Part shown: positions 24,759-34,234 of the stretch, in pieces
Position numbering within the stretch: position 1 is the first letter of the stretch
Layout: every line of letters begins with the position of its first letter
Origin: Aestuariibaculum sp. M13
Lineage (GTDB): Bacteria > Bacteroidota > Bacteroidia > Flavobacteriales > Flavobacteriaceae
DNA length: 64,000 nt
Reading direction: 5' to 3'
Assembly (NCBI RefSeq): GCF_024723255.1
Contig: NZ_JANIAC010000001.1
Coordinates: 1,503,548 to 1,567,547, forward strand
The notes under the pieces: generated by a model
What the model saw: the letters and a program-made list of their open reading frames with translations, nothing else
Databases searched by the model: none
Told to the model about the DNA's origin: nothing
Made by a program: the position numbers and the translations under genes

Positions 24759-26324
24759 ATGAAATATATAAAGTTTAAATATGTATCACTTTTCCTTTCC
24801 TTATCAATCGTGATTAGCAGTTGTGTGGCAGAGGATGATTTAATACAAGTAGATCCAAATAACGATGCAGTAGATTCGTTTTGGGCCGATGACCAAGATG
24901 CACTTCAAGGTGTAAATGCAGCTTACGGTAGTTTCCTTACCGACGGAACCTATATGAGAAGTACGCCTTTATTATTAGATTTAAAAGGAGACGATTGTAG
25001 AAGTAATAGCCCATGGGGAGCGATGTACAACGTAGGGCGATTTAATTCAAACGTAGCAGATGCCGCCATTTATGGATGGGCTTACGAAACCTATTATCAA
25101 GGCATTTATCGTGCTAACCAAGTGTTAGATAAAGTACCTGGAATTGCGATGGAAAATGAAGCATTAAAAAACAGAATTTTAGGTCAGGCTTACTTTTTAA
25201 GAGGCTTATATTTATTCCATGCTGTAAATATGTTTAAAAATGTACCGGTTCCTGTTGAGTTAGCAGCTTTTTATCCGCAAAAGACCGAAGCTGAAGGTTG
25301 GGCTCAGGTTATCGAAGATTTTAAAATGGCTGCAGATATGTTGCCTGTGTCATATACCAGCGGCATTTCTGGTTTAGATTTAGGTGAAGTGGGACGTGCA
25401 ACCAAAGGGGCAGCTTTAGCCTATTTAGGAAAAGCATATTTGTTTACACAGGATTTTACTAATGCAAGAGATGCTTTTAAAGCGGTGATTGATTTAAATG
25501 TATATGCATTAGTATCTAACTACCGCGATAATTTCACCGATAAAAATGAAAACAATTCAGAATCTGTTTTCGAGGTTCAGTTTAGTCGTGAAGCTGGCGG
25601 TGTAGACTTAGGCTGGGGTGGTGCGCCACAATCAGGTTGGGGGAAAACATCAGCTAGAGCGATTACTTACGGACCTAGAGCTTTTGGTTGGACCGATGTA
25701 CAGCCTACATGGACGTTATTTAATGAATTTCATGAAGAGGCTACCATAGGAGGAGAAGTCGATCCAAGATTAGATGCCACAATGTTTTATAATAAACCAG
25801 GAGGTATGATGTTGTACGGGCAGGATTTTGCAACATTTTATGGTAATAATCCATCAGATTTAAATGATTTATTCTGTAGAAAATATCAAAATTCGGATGG
25901 AGAATATGCTAATGAATACGATTGGCGTTCAGGAATTAACGAGCGTTTAATGCGATATTCTGATGTGTTGTTAATGTATGCCGAAACCTTAAATGAAACC
26001 GGAGCTACGGCATCAGCATATACCTATATTCAAGAGGTTAGAGATCGTGTAAATCTGCCGGATTTAAGTGTTACAAAACCAGGAATGAGCCAGGCAGAAA
26101 TGCGTGAGCAAATTGGTCACGAACGCTTTTTAGAGTTTGCTTTAGAAGGCCACCGTTTCGATGATATTCGTCGTTGGGGATGGTTAGAAGACACTAATAA
26201 ATTAAATTGGTTAAAGTCTAGAGATGCCGAGTATGCCACATATTCTGAAGGAAGAGAGTTTTTCCCGATTCCTCAGTTAGAAATTGATAATAACCCGGGA
26301 ACAACACAAAACTTAGGATACTAA
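24759..26324 (+). CDS. SusD-like surface glycan-binding lipoprotein (RagB/SusD family)
   Basis: A 521-residue lipoprotein with lipobox VISSC in its signal peptide. The SusD helical repeat scaffold shows in QAYFLRGLYLFHAVNMF and ATKGAALAYLGKAYLFTQDF, and the C-terminal RagB/SusD region in YSDVLLMYAETLNE, ERFLEFALEGHRFDDIRRWG and FPIPQLEID. It caps the SusC barrel and captures the glycan. It starts 31 nt after susC. Confidence 0.95.
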   Translation: MKYIKFKYVSLFLSLSIVISSCVAEDDLIQVDPNNDAVDSFWADDQDALQGVNAAYGSFLTDGTYMRSTPLLLDLKGDDCRSNSPWGAMYNVGRFNSNVADAAIYGWAYETYYQGIYRANQVLDKVPGIAMENEALKNRILGQAYFLRGLYLFHAVNMFKNVPVPVELAAFYPQKTEAEGWAQVIEDFKMAADMLPVSYTSGISGLDLGEVGRATKGAALAYLGKAYLFTQDFTNARDAFKAVIDLNVYALVSNYRDNFTDKNENNSESVFEVQFSREAGGVDLGWGGAPQSGWGKTSARAITYGPRAFGWTDVQPTWTLFNEFHEEATIGGEVDPRLDATMFYNKPGGMMLYGQDFATFYGNNPSDLNDLFCRKYQNSDGEYANEYDWRSGINERLMRYSDVLLMYAETLNETGATASAYTYIQEVRDRVNLPDLSVTKPGMSQAEMREQIGHERFLEFALEGHRFDDIRRWGWLEDTNKLNWLKSRDAEYATYSEGREFFPIPQLEIDNNPGTTQNLGY

Positions 26325-26360
26325 ACCTGTGTAGGACTTAATATTTGAGTTAGTTAATTT

Positions 26361-26400
26361 TCATATGGCAAGTAAGGTTGAGACTTGCCATATGATTTTT
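26361..26400 (+). terminator. Intrinsic terminator after susD
   Basis: TCATATGGCAAG and CTTGCCATATGA form a perfect 12-bp stem (26361-26372 and 26384-26395) around an 11-nt loop, followed by TTTTT. It separates the regulatory/SusCD part from the glycosidase operon, perhaps partially. Confidence 0.82.
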
Positions 26401-26510
26401 AATAAAGTACACATATCAATACACAGGTACATATAAAATATTAATTTATAAATGTTAATGTTACAGTTATTTGCCTCTCAGTCTTGGATATATTAACTTT
26501 TTTTGATTTA

Positions 26511-26544
26511 TTTGTAAGTGTACATTAAACACTTAATGTGTTTG
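26511..26544 (+). promoter_or_regulatory. Candidate promoter with overlapping inverted repeats (possible AraR-type operator)
   Basis: TTTG (26511-26514) and TGTGTTTG (26537-26544) resemble -33 and -7 elements with a 22-nt spacer. Between them are two overlapping palindromes: TAAGTGT-N7-ACACTTA (26515-26535) and ACATTAA-ACAC-TTAATGT (26522-26539). A repressor here would block the glycosidase operon. The nearby NrtR/AraR-like regulator is the obvious candidate; that link is inference. Confidence 0.5.
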
Positions 26545-26579
26545 TAGAGAGAAATGTATAAAATTTATACCAACAACTA

Positions 26580-28136
26580 ATGACAGCTTTAAAAACTAAA
26601 CTATTAAAACCCCTAGCTTTATTTGTAATGGCTACATCGGGTTTAAATGCGCAAGATAATACAACTTCTATAACCATTCAGGTGGATGATAATGCCCCAG
26701 TAATTAGCAAACATATTTACGGGCATTTTGCCGAGCACTTAGGGCGCTCTGTTTACGATGGTTTTTATGTAGGAGAAGATAGTGACATACCAAATACAAA
26801 TGGAATTAGAAACGACATTGTTGAAGCGCTTAAAGGATTAAAGATTCCTAATTTACGTTGGCCGGGTGGTTGTTTTGCCGACGAATATCATTGGAAGGAT
26901 GGCGTTGGCCCTAAAGCAGACAGACCTGTTATTGTAAATACCCATTGGGGTATGGTTGAAGAGGATAATAGCTTTGGAACTCATGAGTTTTTAGAACTTT
27001 GTGAGTTGCTTGGTGCTGAGCCTTACCTTGCTGGAAATGTAGGTAGTGGAACGGTTGAAGAATTGAACGATTGGGTCGAGTATTGTAATTACGATGGTAA
27101 TACAAGCATGGCGCAATGGAGAAAAGCGAACGGGCAAGAAGAACCTTGGCGTGTGAAATACTGGGGTATTGGAAATGAAAGTTGGGGTTGCGGTGGTAAC
27201 ATGACACCAGAGTATTTTGCTAATCTGTACAGACAATATGCCACGTATGCCAGAAACTATCCTGGAATAGATATTAAAAGAATTGCTTCGGGTGCCGATG
27301 CTGATAATTACCGCTGGACCGAAGTAATGATGAGAGATGTACCACATCACATGATGTGGGGAATTTCAGTACATTATTATACACGTACAGGATGGCCACC
27401 GTCAGGCTCGGCAACAAAATTTGATGAGTCTGATTATTTCTCAATCATGAAAACCTGTTTAAAAACCAGCGAAATTTTAGATAATCATATTGCCATCATG
27501 GATAAATATGATCCTAAAAAACGGGTGGCTTTAGTGGTTGATGAATGGGGAAGCTGGTATGCCGTTGAAGAAGGTACAAATCCAGGATTTGCCTATCAGC
27601 AAAATTCTATGCGTGATGCCATGATTGCGGGGTTAACATTAAATATGCTTCATGAAAGAGCAGACAGAATTAAAATGGCTAATCTGGCGCAAGCGGTTAA
27701 TGTATTACAGGCGGTGATTTTAACCAAGGATGAAAAGATGTTGCTAACGCCAACATATCACGTTATGAAAATGTATACAGCGCATCAGGATGCGAAATTG
27801 TTACCACTTTCATTCGAGTCACCAAAGTATACTTTTAACGGAGAATCACTTCCTGCTATTTCAGCTTCAGCTTCAAAAGATAAAGACGGATTAGTGCATA
27901 TTTCACTGGTAAATATCGATTCTAAAAAAGAAAACATCATAGAAATTGATTGTACTAATTTAGATGTAAAAGATTTTACGGCGAATATTGTAGTCTCTAA
28001 AAAACTGCAAGACCATAATACATTTGATAATCCTTCAACAGTTAAGGTTGAAGACTTCAAAGATTTCAAATTAAAAAAGAATAAGCTTACTGTAACCATT
28101 CCTCCTTTCTCTGTTGTGATGCTAGAGGGAAAATAA
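26580..28136 (+). CDS. GH51 alpha-L-arabinofuranosidase (periplasmic)
   Basis: A 518-residue enzyme with a signal peptide ending at about GLNAQ (residue 25). The TIM-barrel domain carries the acid/base Glu200 in WGIGNES and the nucleophile Glu322 in VVDEWGSWY; NLRWPGGCFADEYHW is also typical of GH51. A C-terminal beta domain ends in the usual LPPFSVVMLE-like segment. It releases terminal alpha-L-arabinofuranose from arabinan or arabinoxylan oligosaccharides. It is the first gene of the glycosidase run. Confidence 0.94.
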   Translation: MTALKTKLLKPLALFVMATSGLNAQDNTTSITIQVDDNAPVISKHIYGHFAEHLGRSVYDGFYVGEDSDIPNTNGIRNDIVEALKGLKIPNLRWPGGCFADEYHWKDGVGPKADRPVIVNTHWGMVEEDNSFGTHEFLELCELLGAEPYLAGNVGSGTVEELNDWVEYCNYDGNTSMAQWRKANGQEEPWRVKYWGIGNESWGCGGNMTPEYFANLYRQYATYARNYPGIDIKRIASGADADNYRWTEVMMRDVPHHMMWGISVHYYTRTGWPPSGSATKFDESDYFSIMKTCLKTSEILDNHIAIMDKYDPKKRVALVVDEWGSWYAVEEGTNPGFAYQQNSMRDAMIAGLTLNMLHERADRIKMANLAQAVNVLQAVILTKDEKMLLTPTYHVMKMYTAHQDAKLLPLSFESPKYTFNGESLPAISASASKDKDGLVHISLVNIDSKKENIIEIDCTNLDVKDFTANIVVSKKLQDHNTFDNPSTVKVEDFKDFKLKKNKLTVTIPPFSVVMLEGK

Positions 28137-28147
28137 TACTCAAGCTT

Positions 28148-29848
28148 ATGAAAAGGTGTGAAACATTTAAGGTTGAAGCTCTAAGAATTCTATTTTTAGT
28201 GGCTTTAACGATAATGAGCTGTTCTAAGGATGATAGCGAAAACTTTGAAAAAGCAGGGACAGTTATTAGTAAAGAATGTAACGGAACTACACAAATTATA
28301 ACCTATGCCGATGGTAATGGAGGAACCTATACAGGTTCGGTAGAAAATGCTGTTGAGTGTGGTTATGAACCTCCTGTAGTTGAAACATTTAACGGACCAA
28401 CATATTCTGACAATTATTCGTCGATAGCTTCGTGGAGTAGTCGTTCCCAATGGAATTTGGCAAATGTACATGACCCATCGGTGGTAAAAGATGGTGAGTA
28501 TTATTACATGTATCAAACCGATGCCTCTTATGGTAACGCACATGACGGTCACGGTCATTTTCATCACAGAAGATCGAAAGATTTAGTAAATTGGGAATAT
28601 CGAGGTAGTACGATGACTTCAGCTCCTGTTTGGGTAAAGGATACTTTAAATAGCATGCGTGCTAAAATGGATCCGGCTTTACCACCCATTGAAAATCCAG
28701 AGTATGGTTATTGGGCGCCGTGTGTTAGAAAAGTAGGCGATAAATTCAGAATGTATTATAGTATCGTGGTTATTGAGCCTATTGTTGGAAGTGATTTTAA
28801 TACCTCATGGACAGAGCGTGCGTTTATTGGTTTAATGGAAACCAATGATTTGGCATCGAATATCTGGACAGATAAAGGGATGGTCGTTTGCTCTGTGGCA
28901 GATGGCTTGGAAACCTATACCAGAACCAGTGGAAATGATTGGAGTGGGTATTTTAAATTCAATGCTATCGATCCAACATTTATTGAAACCCCACAAAATG
29001 AACAGTATTTAATATACGGGTCATGGCATTCAGGCATTGCAGCTTTAAAGCTGAATCCAGAAACCGGTAAACCTGATAAATTGGACGCTTTAGAAGATTA
29101 TGGTGTTACCATAGCCAAGCGTGGTAGTAGCCGTTGGCAAGCTTCAGAAGGCTCTGAAATTCTATATAATCCGGATACTGATTATTACTATTTGTTCATG
29201 GCTTACGATGAATTATCGGTTGCTTATAACACCCGAGTTGCACGTTCTAAAACTATTACTGGACCTTATTTGGGAATTAATGGAGCAGATGTTTCGGCTG
29301 GTGCAGATTGTTATCCAATGATAACGCATCCTTATGGTTTTAAAAATCATACGGGGTGGGTTGGATTCTCACATAATGCCGTGTTTCAAAATCCTGATAC
29401 GCAGGAATGGTTTTATGCGTCACAGGGACGATTACCTGAAAATGTTCCAGGTATAGCCGTTTCCAATGCGATTATGATGGGACATGTACGTGAAATTCAA
29501 TGGACTGACGATGGTTGGCCGGTTATTGCACCAGAACGTTATGCTGGTGTACCAACAACAGAGATTACTGAAGCTTCTTTTATTGGCTCTTGGGAACATA
29601 TAGAAATGAATTATCAGTATAAAACTATTCAGACATCAAAAACCATAAACCTCACAGCCGATAAAAAAGTAACCGGGGGCGTTTCAGGGACATGGTCTTA
29701 TGATAGTTCGACGAAAACATTAACCATTAATGGAGTGAAATGTAAAGTGAAAGATGCCTGGGACTGGGAAGCAAGTACCAGAAAAGTGACTATTACTTAT
29801 TCTGGACTTACTGGTGGAGGATTGCCAGTATGGGGTAAGAAAATATAA
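28148..29848 (+). CDS. GH43 arabinanase-like lipoprotein with C-terminal GH43_C-type domain
   Basis: A 566-residue lipoprotein (lipobox IMSC). The five-bladed propeller has Asp109 in NVHDPSVV as likely base, Asp275 in NAIDPTFI as pKa modulator, and Glu334 in ASEGSEI as likely acid. A linker of about 80 residues precedes it, and a C-terminal domain (about 475-566) resembles the GH43_C domain found on endo-1,5-alpha-L-arabinanases. It is probably surface-exposed, making oligosaccharides for SusCD. It starts 11 nt after the GH51 gene. Confidence 0.88.
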   Translation: MKRCETFKVEALRILFLVALTIMSCSKDDSENFEKAGTVISKECNGTTQIITYADGNGGTYTGSVENAVECGYEPPVVETFNGPTYSDNYSSIASWSSRSQWNLANVHDPSVVKDGEYYYMYQTDASYGNAHDGHGHFHHRRSKDLVNWEYRGSTMTSAPVWVKDTLNSMRAKMDPALPPIENPEYGYWAPCVRKVGDKFRMYYSIVVIEPIVGSDFNTSWTERAFIGLMETNDLASNIWTDKGMVVCSVADGLETYTRTSGNDWSGYFKFNAIDPTFIETPQNEQYLIYGSWHSGIAALKLNPETGKPDKLDALEDYGVTIAKRGSSRWQASEGSEILYNPDTDYYYLFMAYDELSVAYNTRVARSKTITGPYLGINGADVSAGADCYPMITHPYGFKNHTGWVGFSHNAVFQNPDTQEWFYASQGRLPENVPGIAVSNAIMMGHVREIQWTDDGWPVIAPERYAGVPTTEITEASFIGSWEHIEMNYQYKTIQTSKTINLTADKKVTGGVSGTWSYDSSTKTLTINGVKCKVKDAWDWEASTRKVTITYSGLTGGGLPVWGKKI

Positions 29849-29878
29849 ATCAATGACCAACACAAAACGAAATTGAGA

Positions 29879-30853
29879 ATGAAATTAACTTATGTATGTT
29901 TAAGCGGGCTTTTAGCCTTAACCGTGTCTTGTAAGTCGTCAAAAACTTCGGAAGCTATGCAAGCCGTAGAGAAGTTTAATAACCCGATTATCACAGAAAA
30001 ATATACCGCTGACGCTGCGGCTATTGTACACAATGATAAAGTGTATTTATATGCAGGTCATGATCAGGCACCAAACGATGTTAATGCCTATCGCATGCAC
30101 GAATGGCTGGTGTATTCATCTTCAGATATGGTACATTGGCAGGAACATCCTGTGCCTTTAAAACCTACAGATTTTAAATGGGCTTCCGGTGAGGCTTGGG
30201 CCTCGCAGGTTATTGAACATAACGGGAAATTTTATTGGTATGTAACAGTCGAGCACGGTAGTATTCACGGAAAAGCTATTGGTGTGGCAGTGTCAGACAG
30301 TCCTACCGGGCCTTTTGTAGATGCCATTGGAAAGGCCCTAATTACAAACGATATGACCACGCAAACTAAAATTAGCTGGGACGATATCGATCCAACAGTT
30401 TGGGTGGATGATGATGGTCAGGCGTATCTGTTTTGGGGAAATACGGTTTGTAAATATGCCAAGCTTAAACCAAATATGGTTGAACTAGACGGCCCGATTA
30501 TGACGGTCGATTTACCAAACTTTACCGAGGCACCTTGGATCCATAAAAAAGGCGATTGGTATTACTTATCTTATGCGTACCAATTTCCAGAAAAAATAGC
30601 CTATGCTATGAGTAAATCTATCACTGGTCATTGGGAATTTAAAGGGATTTTAAACGAAGTAGCCGGAAACAGTAACACGAATCATCAGGCGATTATTGAA
30701 TTTAAAGGGAAGGATTATTTCATTTATCATAACGGAAGCATTCCAACACATGGTGGAAGTTTTAGACGTTCTGTTTGTGTAGATCGTTTGTATTATAATG
30801 AAGACGGTACGATGAAACGCGTTATTATGACTTCCGAAGGTATTCAGGAATAA
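29879..30853 (+). CDS. GH43 family glycosidase, lipoprotein
   Basis: A 324-residue lipoprotein (lipobox TVSC). I start it at the ATG at 29879; a TTG two codons earlier is also in frame. The propeller residues are Asp45 (YTADAAAI), Asp171 (DDIDPTVWVDDDGQAYLFWG) and Glu217 (NFTEAPWIHKKGDWYYL). This type is close to exo-acting GH43 enzymes (alpha-L-arabinofuranosidase or beta-xylosidase); arabinan context favours arabinofuranosidase. It is 30 nt after the preceding GH43 gene. Confidence 0.88.
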   Translation: MKLTYVCLSGLLALTVSCKSSKTSEAMQAVEKFNNPIITEKYTADAAAIVHNDKVYLYAGHDQAPNDVNAYRMHEWLVYSSSDMVHWQEHPVPLKPTDFKWASGEAWASQVIEHNGKFYWYVTVEHGSIHGKAIGVAVSDSPTGPFVDAIGKALITNDMTTQTKISWDDIDPTVWVDDDGQAYLFWGNTVCKYAKLKPNMVELDGPIMTVDLPNFTEAPWIHKKGDWYYLSYAYQFPEKIAYAMSKSITGHWEFKGILNEVAGNSNTNHQAIIEFKGKDYFIYHNGSIPTHGGSFRRSVCVDRLYYNEDGTMKRVIMTSEGIQE

Positions 30854-30862
30854 AAGATTATT

Positions 30863-31849
30863 ATGAAATCACTTGCATCAAAATTAAGTCTAATAGTATT
30901 GTTCTTCGGAATGCTGACGTTTGCGCAGGACATTCGTGTACACGATCCAGTAGTGATTCAGCAGGGTGATACGTTTTATTTGTATTGTACAGGTCGAGGC
31001 ATTAGCTGTTTTAGTTCAAAAGATTTAAAAAACTGGAAAAAGGAACCTTCGGTATTTCCTGAAAAACCAGATTGGACAGATCAGGTGGTTCAAGATTTTA
31101 AAAATCATATCTGGGCACCCGACATTTCGTTTTATAACGGAACTTATTACTTGTATTATTCGGTGTCTGCCTTTGCAAAAAACACTTCGGCTATTGGCGT
31201 TGCTACAAACACCACGTTAAATCCTTCCGATGAAAATTATAAATGGATAGATCATGGTATTGTTATTCAATCGGTACCTAATCGCGATTTATGGAATGCC
31301 ATCGATCCGAATTTAATTTTTGATGAAGACAATACACCGTGGTTGTCTTTTGGGTCGTTTTGGGATGGTTTAAAAATGGTAAAGTTAAATCCGGATTTAT
31401 TATCAATTGCAGAACCTCAGCAATGGCACACTATTGCCAGACGTGAACGTTCTTTCGAATTGTCCGACACAAATCCGGGTGATGCCGCCTTAGAGGCGCC
31501 ATTTATTTTCAAAAAGAATGATTATTATTATTTATTTCTGTCCTGGGATTTATGTTGTCGAGGTGAAAAAAGTACCTACAAAGTCGTGGTTGGCCGTTCT
31601 AAAAACGCCACAGGACCTTATTTAGATAAAGCAGGAAAGTCACTTTTTGAAGGTGGCGGAACTTTACTAGTTGAAGGGAATAAAAACTGGTATGGTGCAG
31701 GACATAATAGCACCTATACATTTAATGGTAAGGATTATATGTTTTTCCATGCCTATGATGCAAACGATAATGGTTCACCAAAGCTTAAGGTTGGTGAGTT
31801 AATCTGGGACGAAGCTGGCTGGCCGAGTTTAAAGACAAAATTAGAATAG
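30863..31849 (+). CDS. GH43 endo-1,5-alpha-L-arabinanase-like enzyme, periplasmic
   Basis: A 328-residue protein with a signal peptide ending at LTFAQ (about 22). Catalytic positions are Asp28 (VHDPVV), Asp148 (NAIDPNLI) and Glu211 (LEAPFIF). The overall pattern, including IWAPDISFYNGTYYLYYS and GAGHNS, is that of arabinan-cleaving GH43 enzymes. Unlike the first GH43 it has no lipobox, so it should be periplasmic and act on imported oligosaccharides. It is 9 nt after the previous gene and 2 nt before the GH127 gene. Confidence 0.9.
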   Translation: MKSLASKLSLIVLFFGMLTFAQDIRVHDPVVIQQGDTFYLYCTGRGISCFSSKDLKNWKKEPSVFPEKPDWTDQVVQDFKNHIWAPDISFYNGTYYLYYSVSAFAKNTSAIGVATNTTLNPSDENYKWIDHGIVIQSVPNRDLWNAIDPNLIFDEDNTPWLSFGSFWDGLKMVKLNPDLLSIAEPQQWHTIARRERSFELSDTNPGDAALEAPFIFKKNDYYYLFLSWDLCCRGEKSTYKVVVGRSKNATGPYLDKAGKSLFEGGGTLLVEGNKNWYGAGHNSTYTFNGKDYMFFHAYDANDNGSPKLKVGELIWDEAGWPSLKTKLE

Positions 31850-31851
31850 AC

Positions 31852-34215
31852 ATGCAAAAGTTAATCGGAAAATTACTGGTATTAAGTACTTTGTTTTCTC
31901 AGGCACAGAAGCAGGTCGAGGTATTCCCTTTAAATCAGGTGAGTGTAACTTCAGGTGTTTTTAAACAAGCCTCAGAAACCGATTTTAACTACATTCAAAA
32001 ACTTAATGCAGACCGATTATTAGCGCCTTTTTTACGAGAAGCCGGATTAGAACCAAAAGCGACGTCTTATACCAATTGGGAAAATACAGGGTTAGATGGA
32101 CATATTCTTGGGCATTATGTATCGGCATTGTCTATGTATTTGGCATCAACTAACGATGCTAAAGCCGAAGAGTTACTGGATTACACGCTTTCTGAATTAC
32201 AAGGTGTTCAGGAATCAAATGGTAATGGGTATATTGGAGGTATTCCAGGAAGTTCAGACTTATGGCAGGAAATTAAATCTGGAAAAATTGAAGCAGGAAG
32301 TTTTAGCTTAAATAACAAATGGGTACCGCTTTATAATATTCATAAAACTTTTGCAGGATTAAAAGATGCTTGGGTGCATGTTGGTAAAGAAGAGGCAAAA
32401 GTGATGCTTATTAAATTAACCGATTGGTTTATTGACGTTACTAAGGATTTATCCGAAGCTCAGGTTCAGGATATGTTACGTTCGGAACATGGTGGATTAA
32501 ACGAAGTCTTTGCTGAGGTTTATAAGATTACAGATGATAAAACCTATTTAGAATTGGCAAAGCGTTTTTCCGAAAAGGCATTGTTAAATCCGTTGGCTGA
32601 AAATAAAGATATCCTTACTGGAATGCATGCCAATACGCAAATTCCTAAGTTTATTGGTTTTGAAAGAATTAGTCAGTTAAGTCACGATTCAATTTATCAC
32701 AATTCGGCATTACATTTTTATAATAATGTTACTCAACATCGTTCGCTAAGTATTGGTGGAAATAGCGTGCGTGAGCATTTCAACCCTATAGATGATTTTA
32801 GTTCCGTTTTAGCAGGCGAGCAAGGTCCTGAGACCTGTAACACCTACAATATGCTTAAATTAAGCAAGCTGTTGTTTGAAGACACAGGAGAAAATAAATA
32901 CATTGAATTTTACGAAAGAGGACTATATAACCATATTTTATCTTCACAAAATCCTAATGGTGGTTTTGTCTATTTTACACCGATGCGTCCGGGACATTAT
33001 CGTGTGTATTCACAACCGGAAACCAGTTTTTGGTGTTGTGTTGGGTCTGGTTTAGAAAATCATACCAAGTATAACGAACTTATTTATGCCAAAAAAGAAG
33101 ATACACTTTATGTGAATCTGTTTATTCCATCAAAAGTTAACTGGAAAGAAAAACAAGCAACATTAACACAAAATACAAACTTCCCGGAAGAGGCTAAATC
33201 GCAACTGGTTTGGCAAAGTAAAAAGAAAACAAATGCCACTTTAAAATTGCGCCATCCCACTTGGGTAAAACCGGGCGAGTTAAAATTATTCATCAATAAA
33301 AAGTTAATAGAGATTGAAACCCAACCGGGACACTATATTTCCTTAACACGTAAATGGAAAAAGGGAGACAATATTGAAATGGAATTGCCTATGCATTTGG
33401 GTTTGGAGCAAATTCCGGATGAGTCAGGTTATGTGTCGGTTAAGTATGGACCTATTGTTTTGGCTGCGGTAACAGGAGAAGATAATCAGGTAGGTTTATT
33501 CGCCGATGATAGCCGTGGCGGACATATCGCCAATGGCCCGTTTTTACCATTAACCGAAGCGCCTATGTTTGTGGCTGAAAATCTTCAACGTATTTTAAAA
33601 AATATAAAACCTGTTGAAGGAAAGCCGTTAACCTTTTCAACTGGAGATATGGCGTCGCCAAGTCAGTTTAAAGATTTGGTACTTCAGCCATTTTATAAAA
33701 TTCATGAGAAACGATATGCTATTTATTTCAAGAATGAAACACCTGAAAGTTTAGCTAAAATGAAGCAGGCTCTTGAAGAAAAGCAAAAAGCCGAAACGTA
33801 TTTAAGATCGATAACTATCGATTATGTAGCGCCGGGAGAACAGCAACCAGAATCTGACCATGGTATAGTATCTGAACGTTCTAATAACGGAGTACATCAA
33901 AACCGCCATTGGCGTGATGCGTCAGGTTGGTTCAGTTATAACATGAAAAATAAAGAACATAAGGCAAAAGCGTTACGTGTCACTTATTTTGGTGGAGATA
34001 CAGGTAGATCCTTCAATATTTTAATAAATGAAACACGAATAGCCAAGGTAACATTAGATGGTTCTAAAGGCAATGTGTTTTACGATGTAGACTATGAAAT
34101 TCCTAGTGATTTAACTAAGGAAAAAGATATATTAAACGTACATTTTGAAGCAGAAGAAGGCTCGATAGCTGGAGGTATTTACGGAGTGCGTTTAATTAGT
34201 GAAACTAAAAATTAA
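31852..34215 (+). CDS. GH127 (DUF1680) beta-L-arabinofuranosidase-like enzyme
   Basis: A 787-residue secreted protein (signal to about SQAQ). The alpha/alpha barrel carries Glu327-Thr-Cys329 (GEQGPETCNTYN) and Cys395-Cys396 (FWCCVGSGLENH). These match the zinc-bound Glu338, Cys340, Cys417 and Cys418 of HypBA1, where one Cys is the nucleophile. A beta domain follows, and the last 130 residues form an extra C-terminal domain (from about SDHGIVSERSNNG). The family cleaves beta-L-arabinofuranosides as in extensin-type or other glycans. Its presence widens the locus beyond simple alpha-arabinan. Confidence 0.92.
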   Translation: MQKLIGKLLVLSTLFSQAQKQVEVFPLNQVSVTSGVFKQASETDFNYIQKLNADRLLAPFLREAGLEPKATSYTNWENTGLDGHILGHYVSALSMYLASTNDAKAEELLDYTLSELQGVQESNGNGYIGGIPGSSDLWQEIKSGKIEAGSFSLNNKWVPLYNIHKTFAGLKDAWVHVGKEEAKVMLIKLTDWFIDVTKDLSEAQVQDMLRSEHGGLNEVFAEVYKITDDKTYLELAKRFSEKALLNPLAENKDILTGMHANTQIPKFIGFERISQLSHDSIYHNSALHFYNNVTQHRSLSIGGNSVREHFNPIDDFSSVLAGEQGPETCNTYNMLKLSKLLFEDTGENKYIEFYERGLYNHILSSQNPNGGFVYFTPMRPGHYRVYSQPETSFWCCVGSGLENHTKYNELIYAKKEDTLYVNLFIPSKVNWKEKQATLTQNTNFPEEAKSQLVWQSKKKTNATLKLRHPTWVKPGELKLFINKKLIEIETQPGHYISLTRKWKKGDNIEMELPMHLGLEQIPDESGYVSVKYGPIVLAAVTGEDNQVGLFADDSRGGHIANGPFLPLTEAPMFVAENLQRILKNIKPVEGKPLTFSTGDMASPSQFKDLVLQPFYKIHEKRYAIYFKNETPESLAKMKQALEEKQKAETYLRSITIDYVAPGEQQPESDHGIVSERSNNGVHQNRHWRDASGWFSYNMKNKEHKAKALRVTYFGGDTGRSFNILINETRIAKVTLDGSKGNVFYDVDYEIPSDLTKEKDILNVHFEAEEGSIAGGIYGVRLISETKN

Positions 34216-34234
34216 TACAACTAAACTAAATATT

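Noticed and set aside
26929-27350. Minus-strand open frames inside the first GH51 gene (also 28205-28567 in the first GH43 gene)
   Set aside because: They lie fully within strongly supported genes, have no ribosome-binding or family signals, and their composition is typical of antisense shadows.
34199-34234. GTG start of the second GH51, 36 nt upstream
   Set aside because: It overlaps the GH127 coding end and adds a charged leader before what is otherwise a normal signal peptide beginning at 34235.
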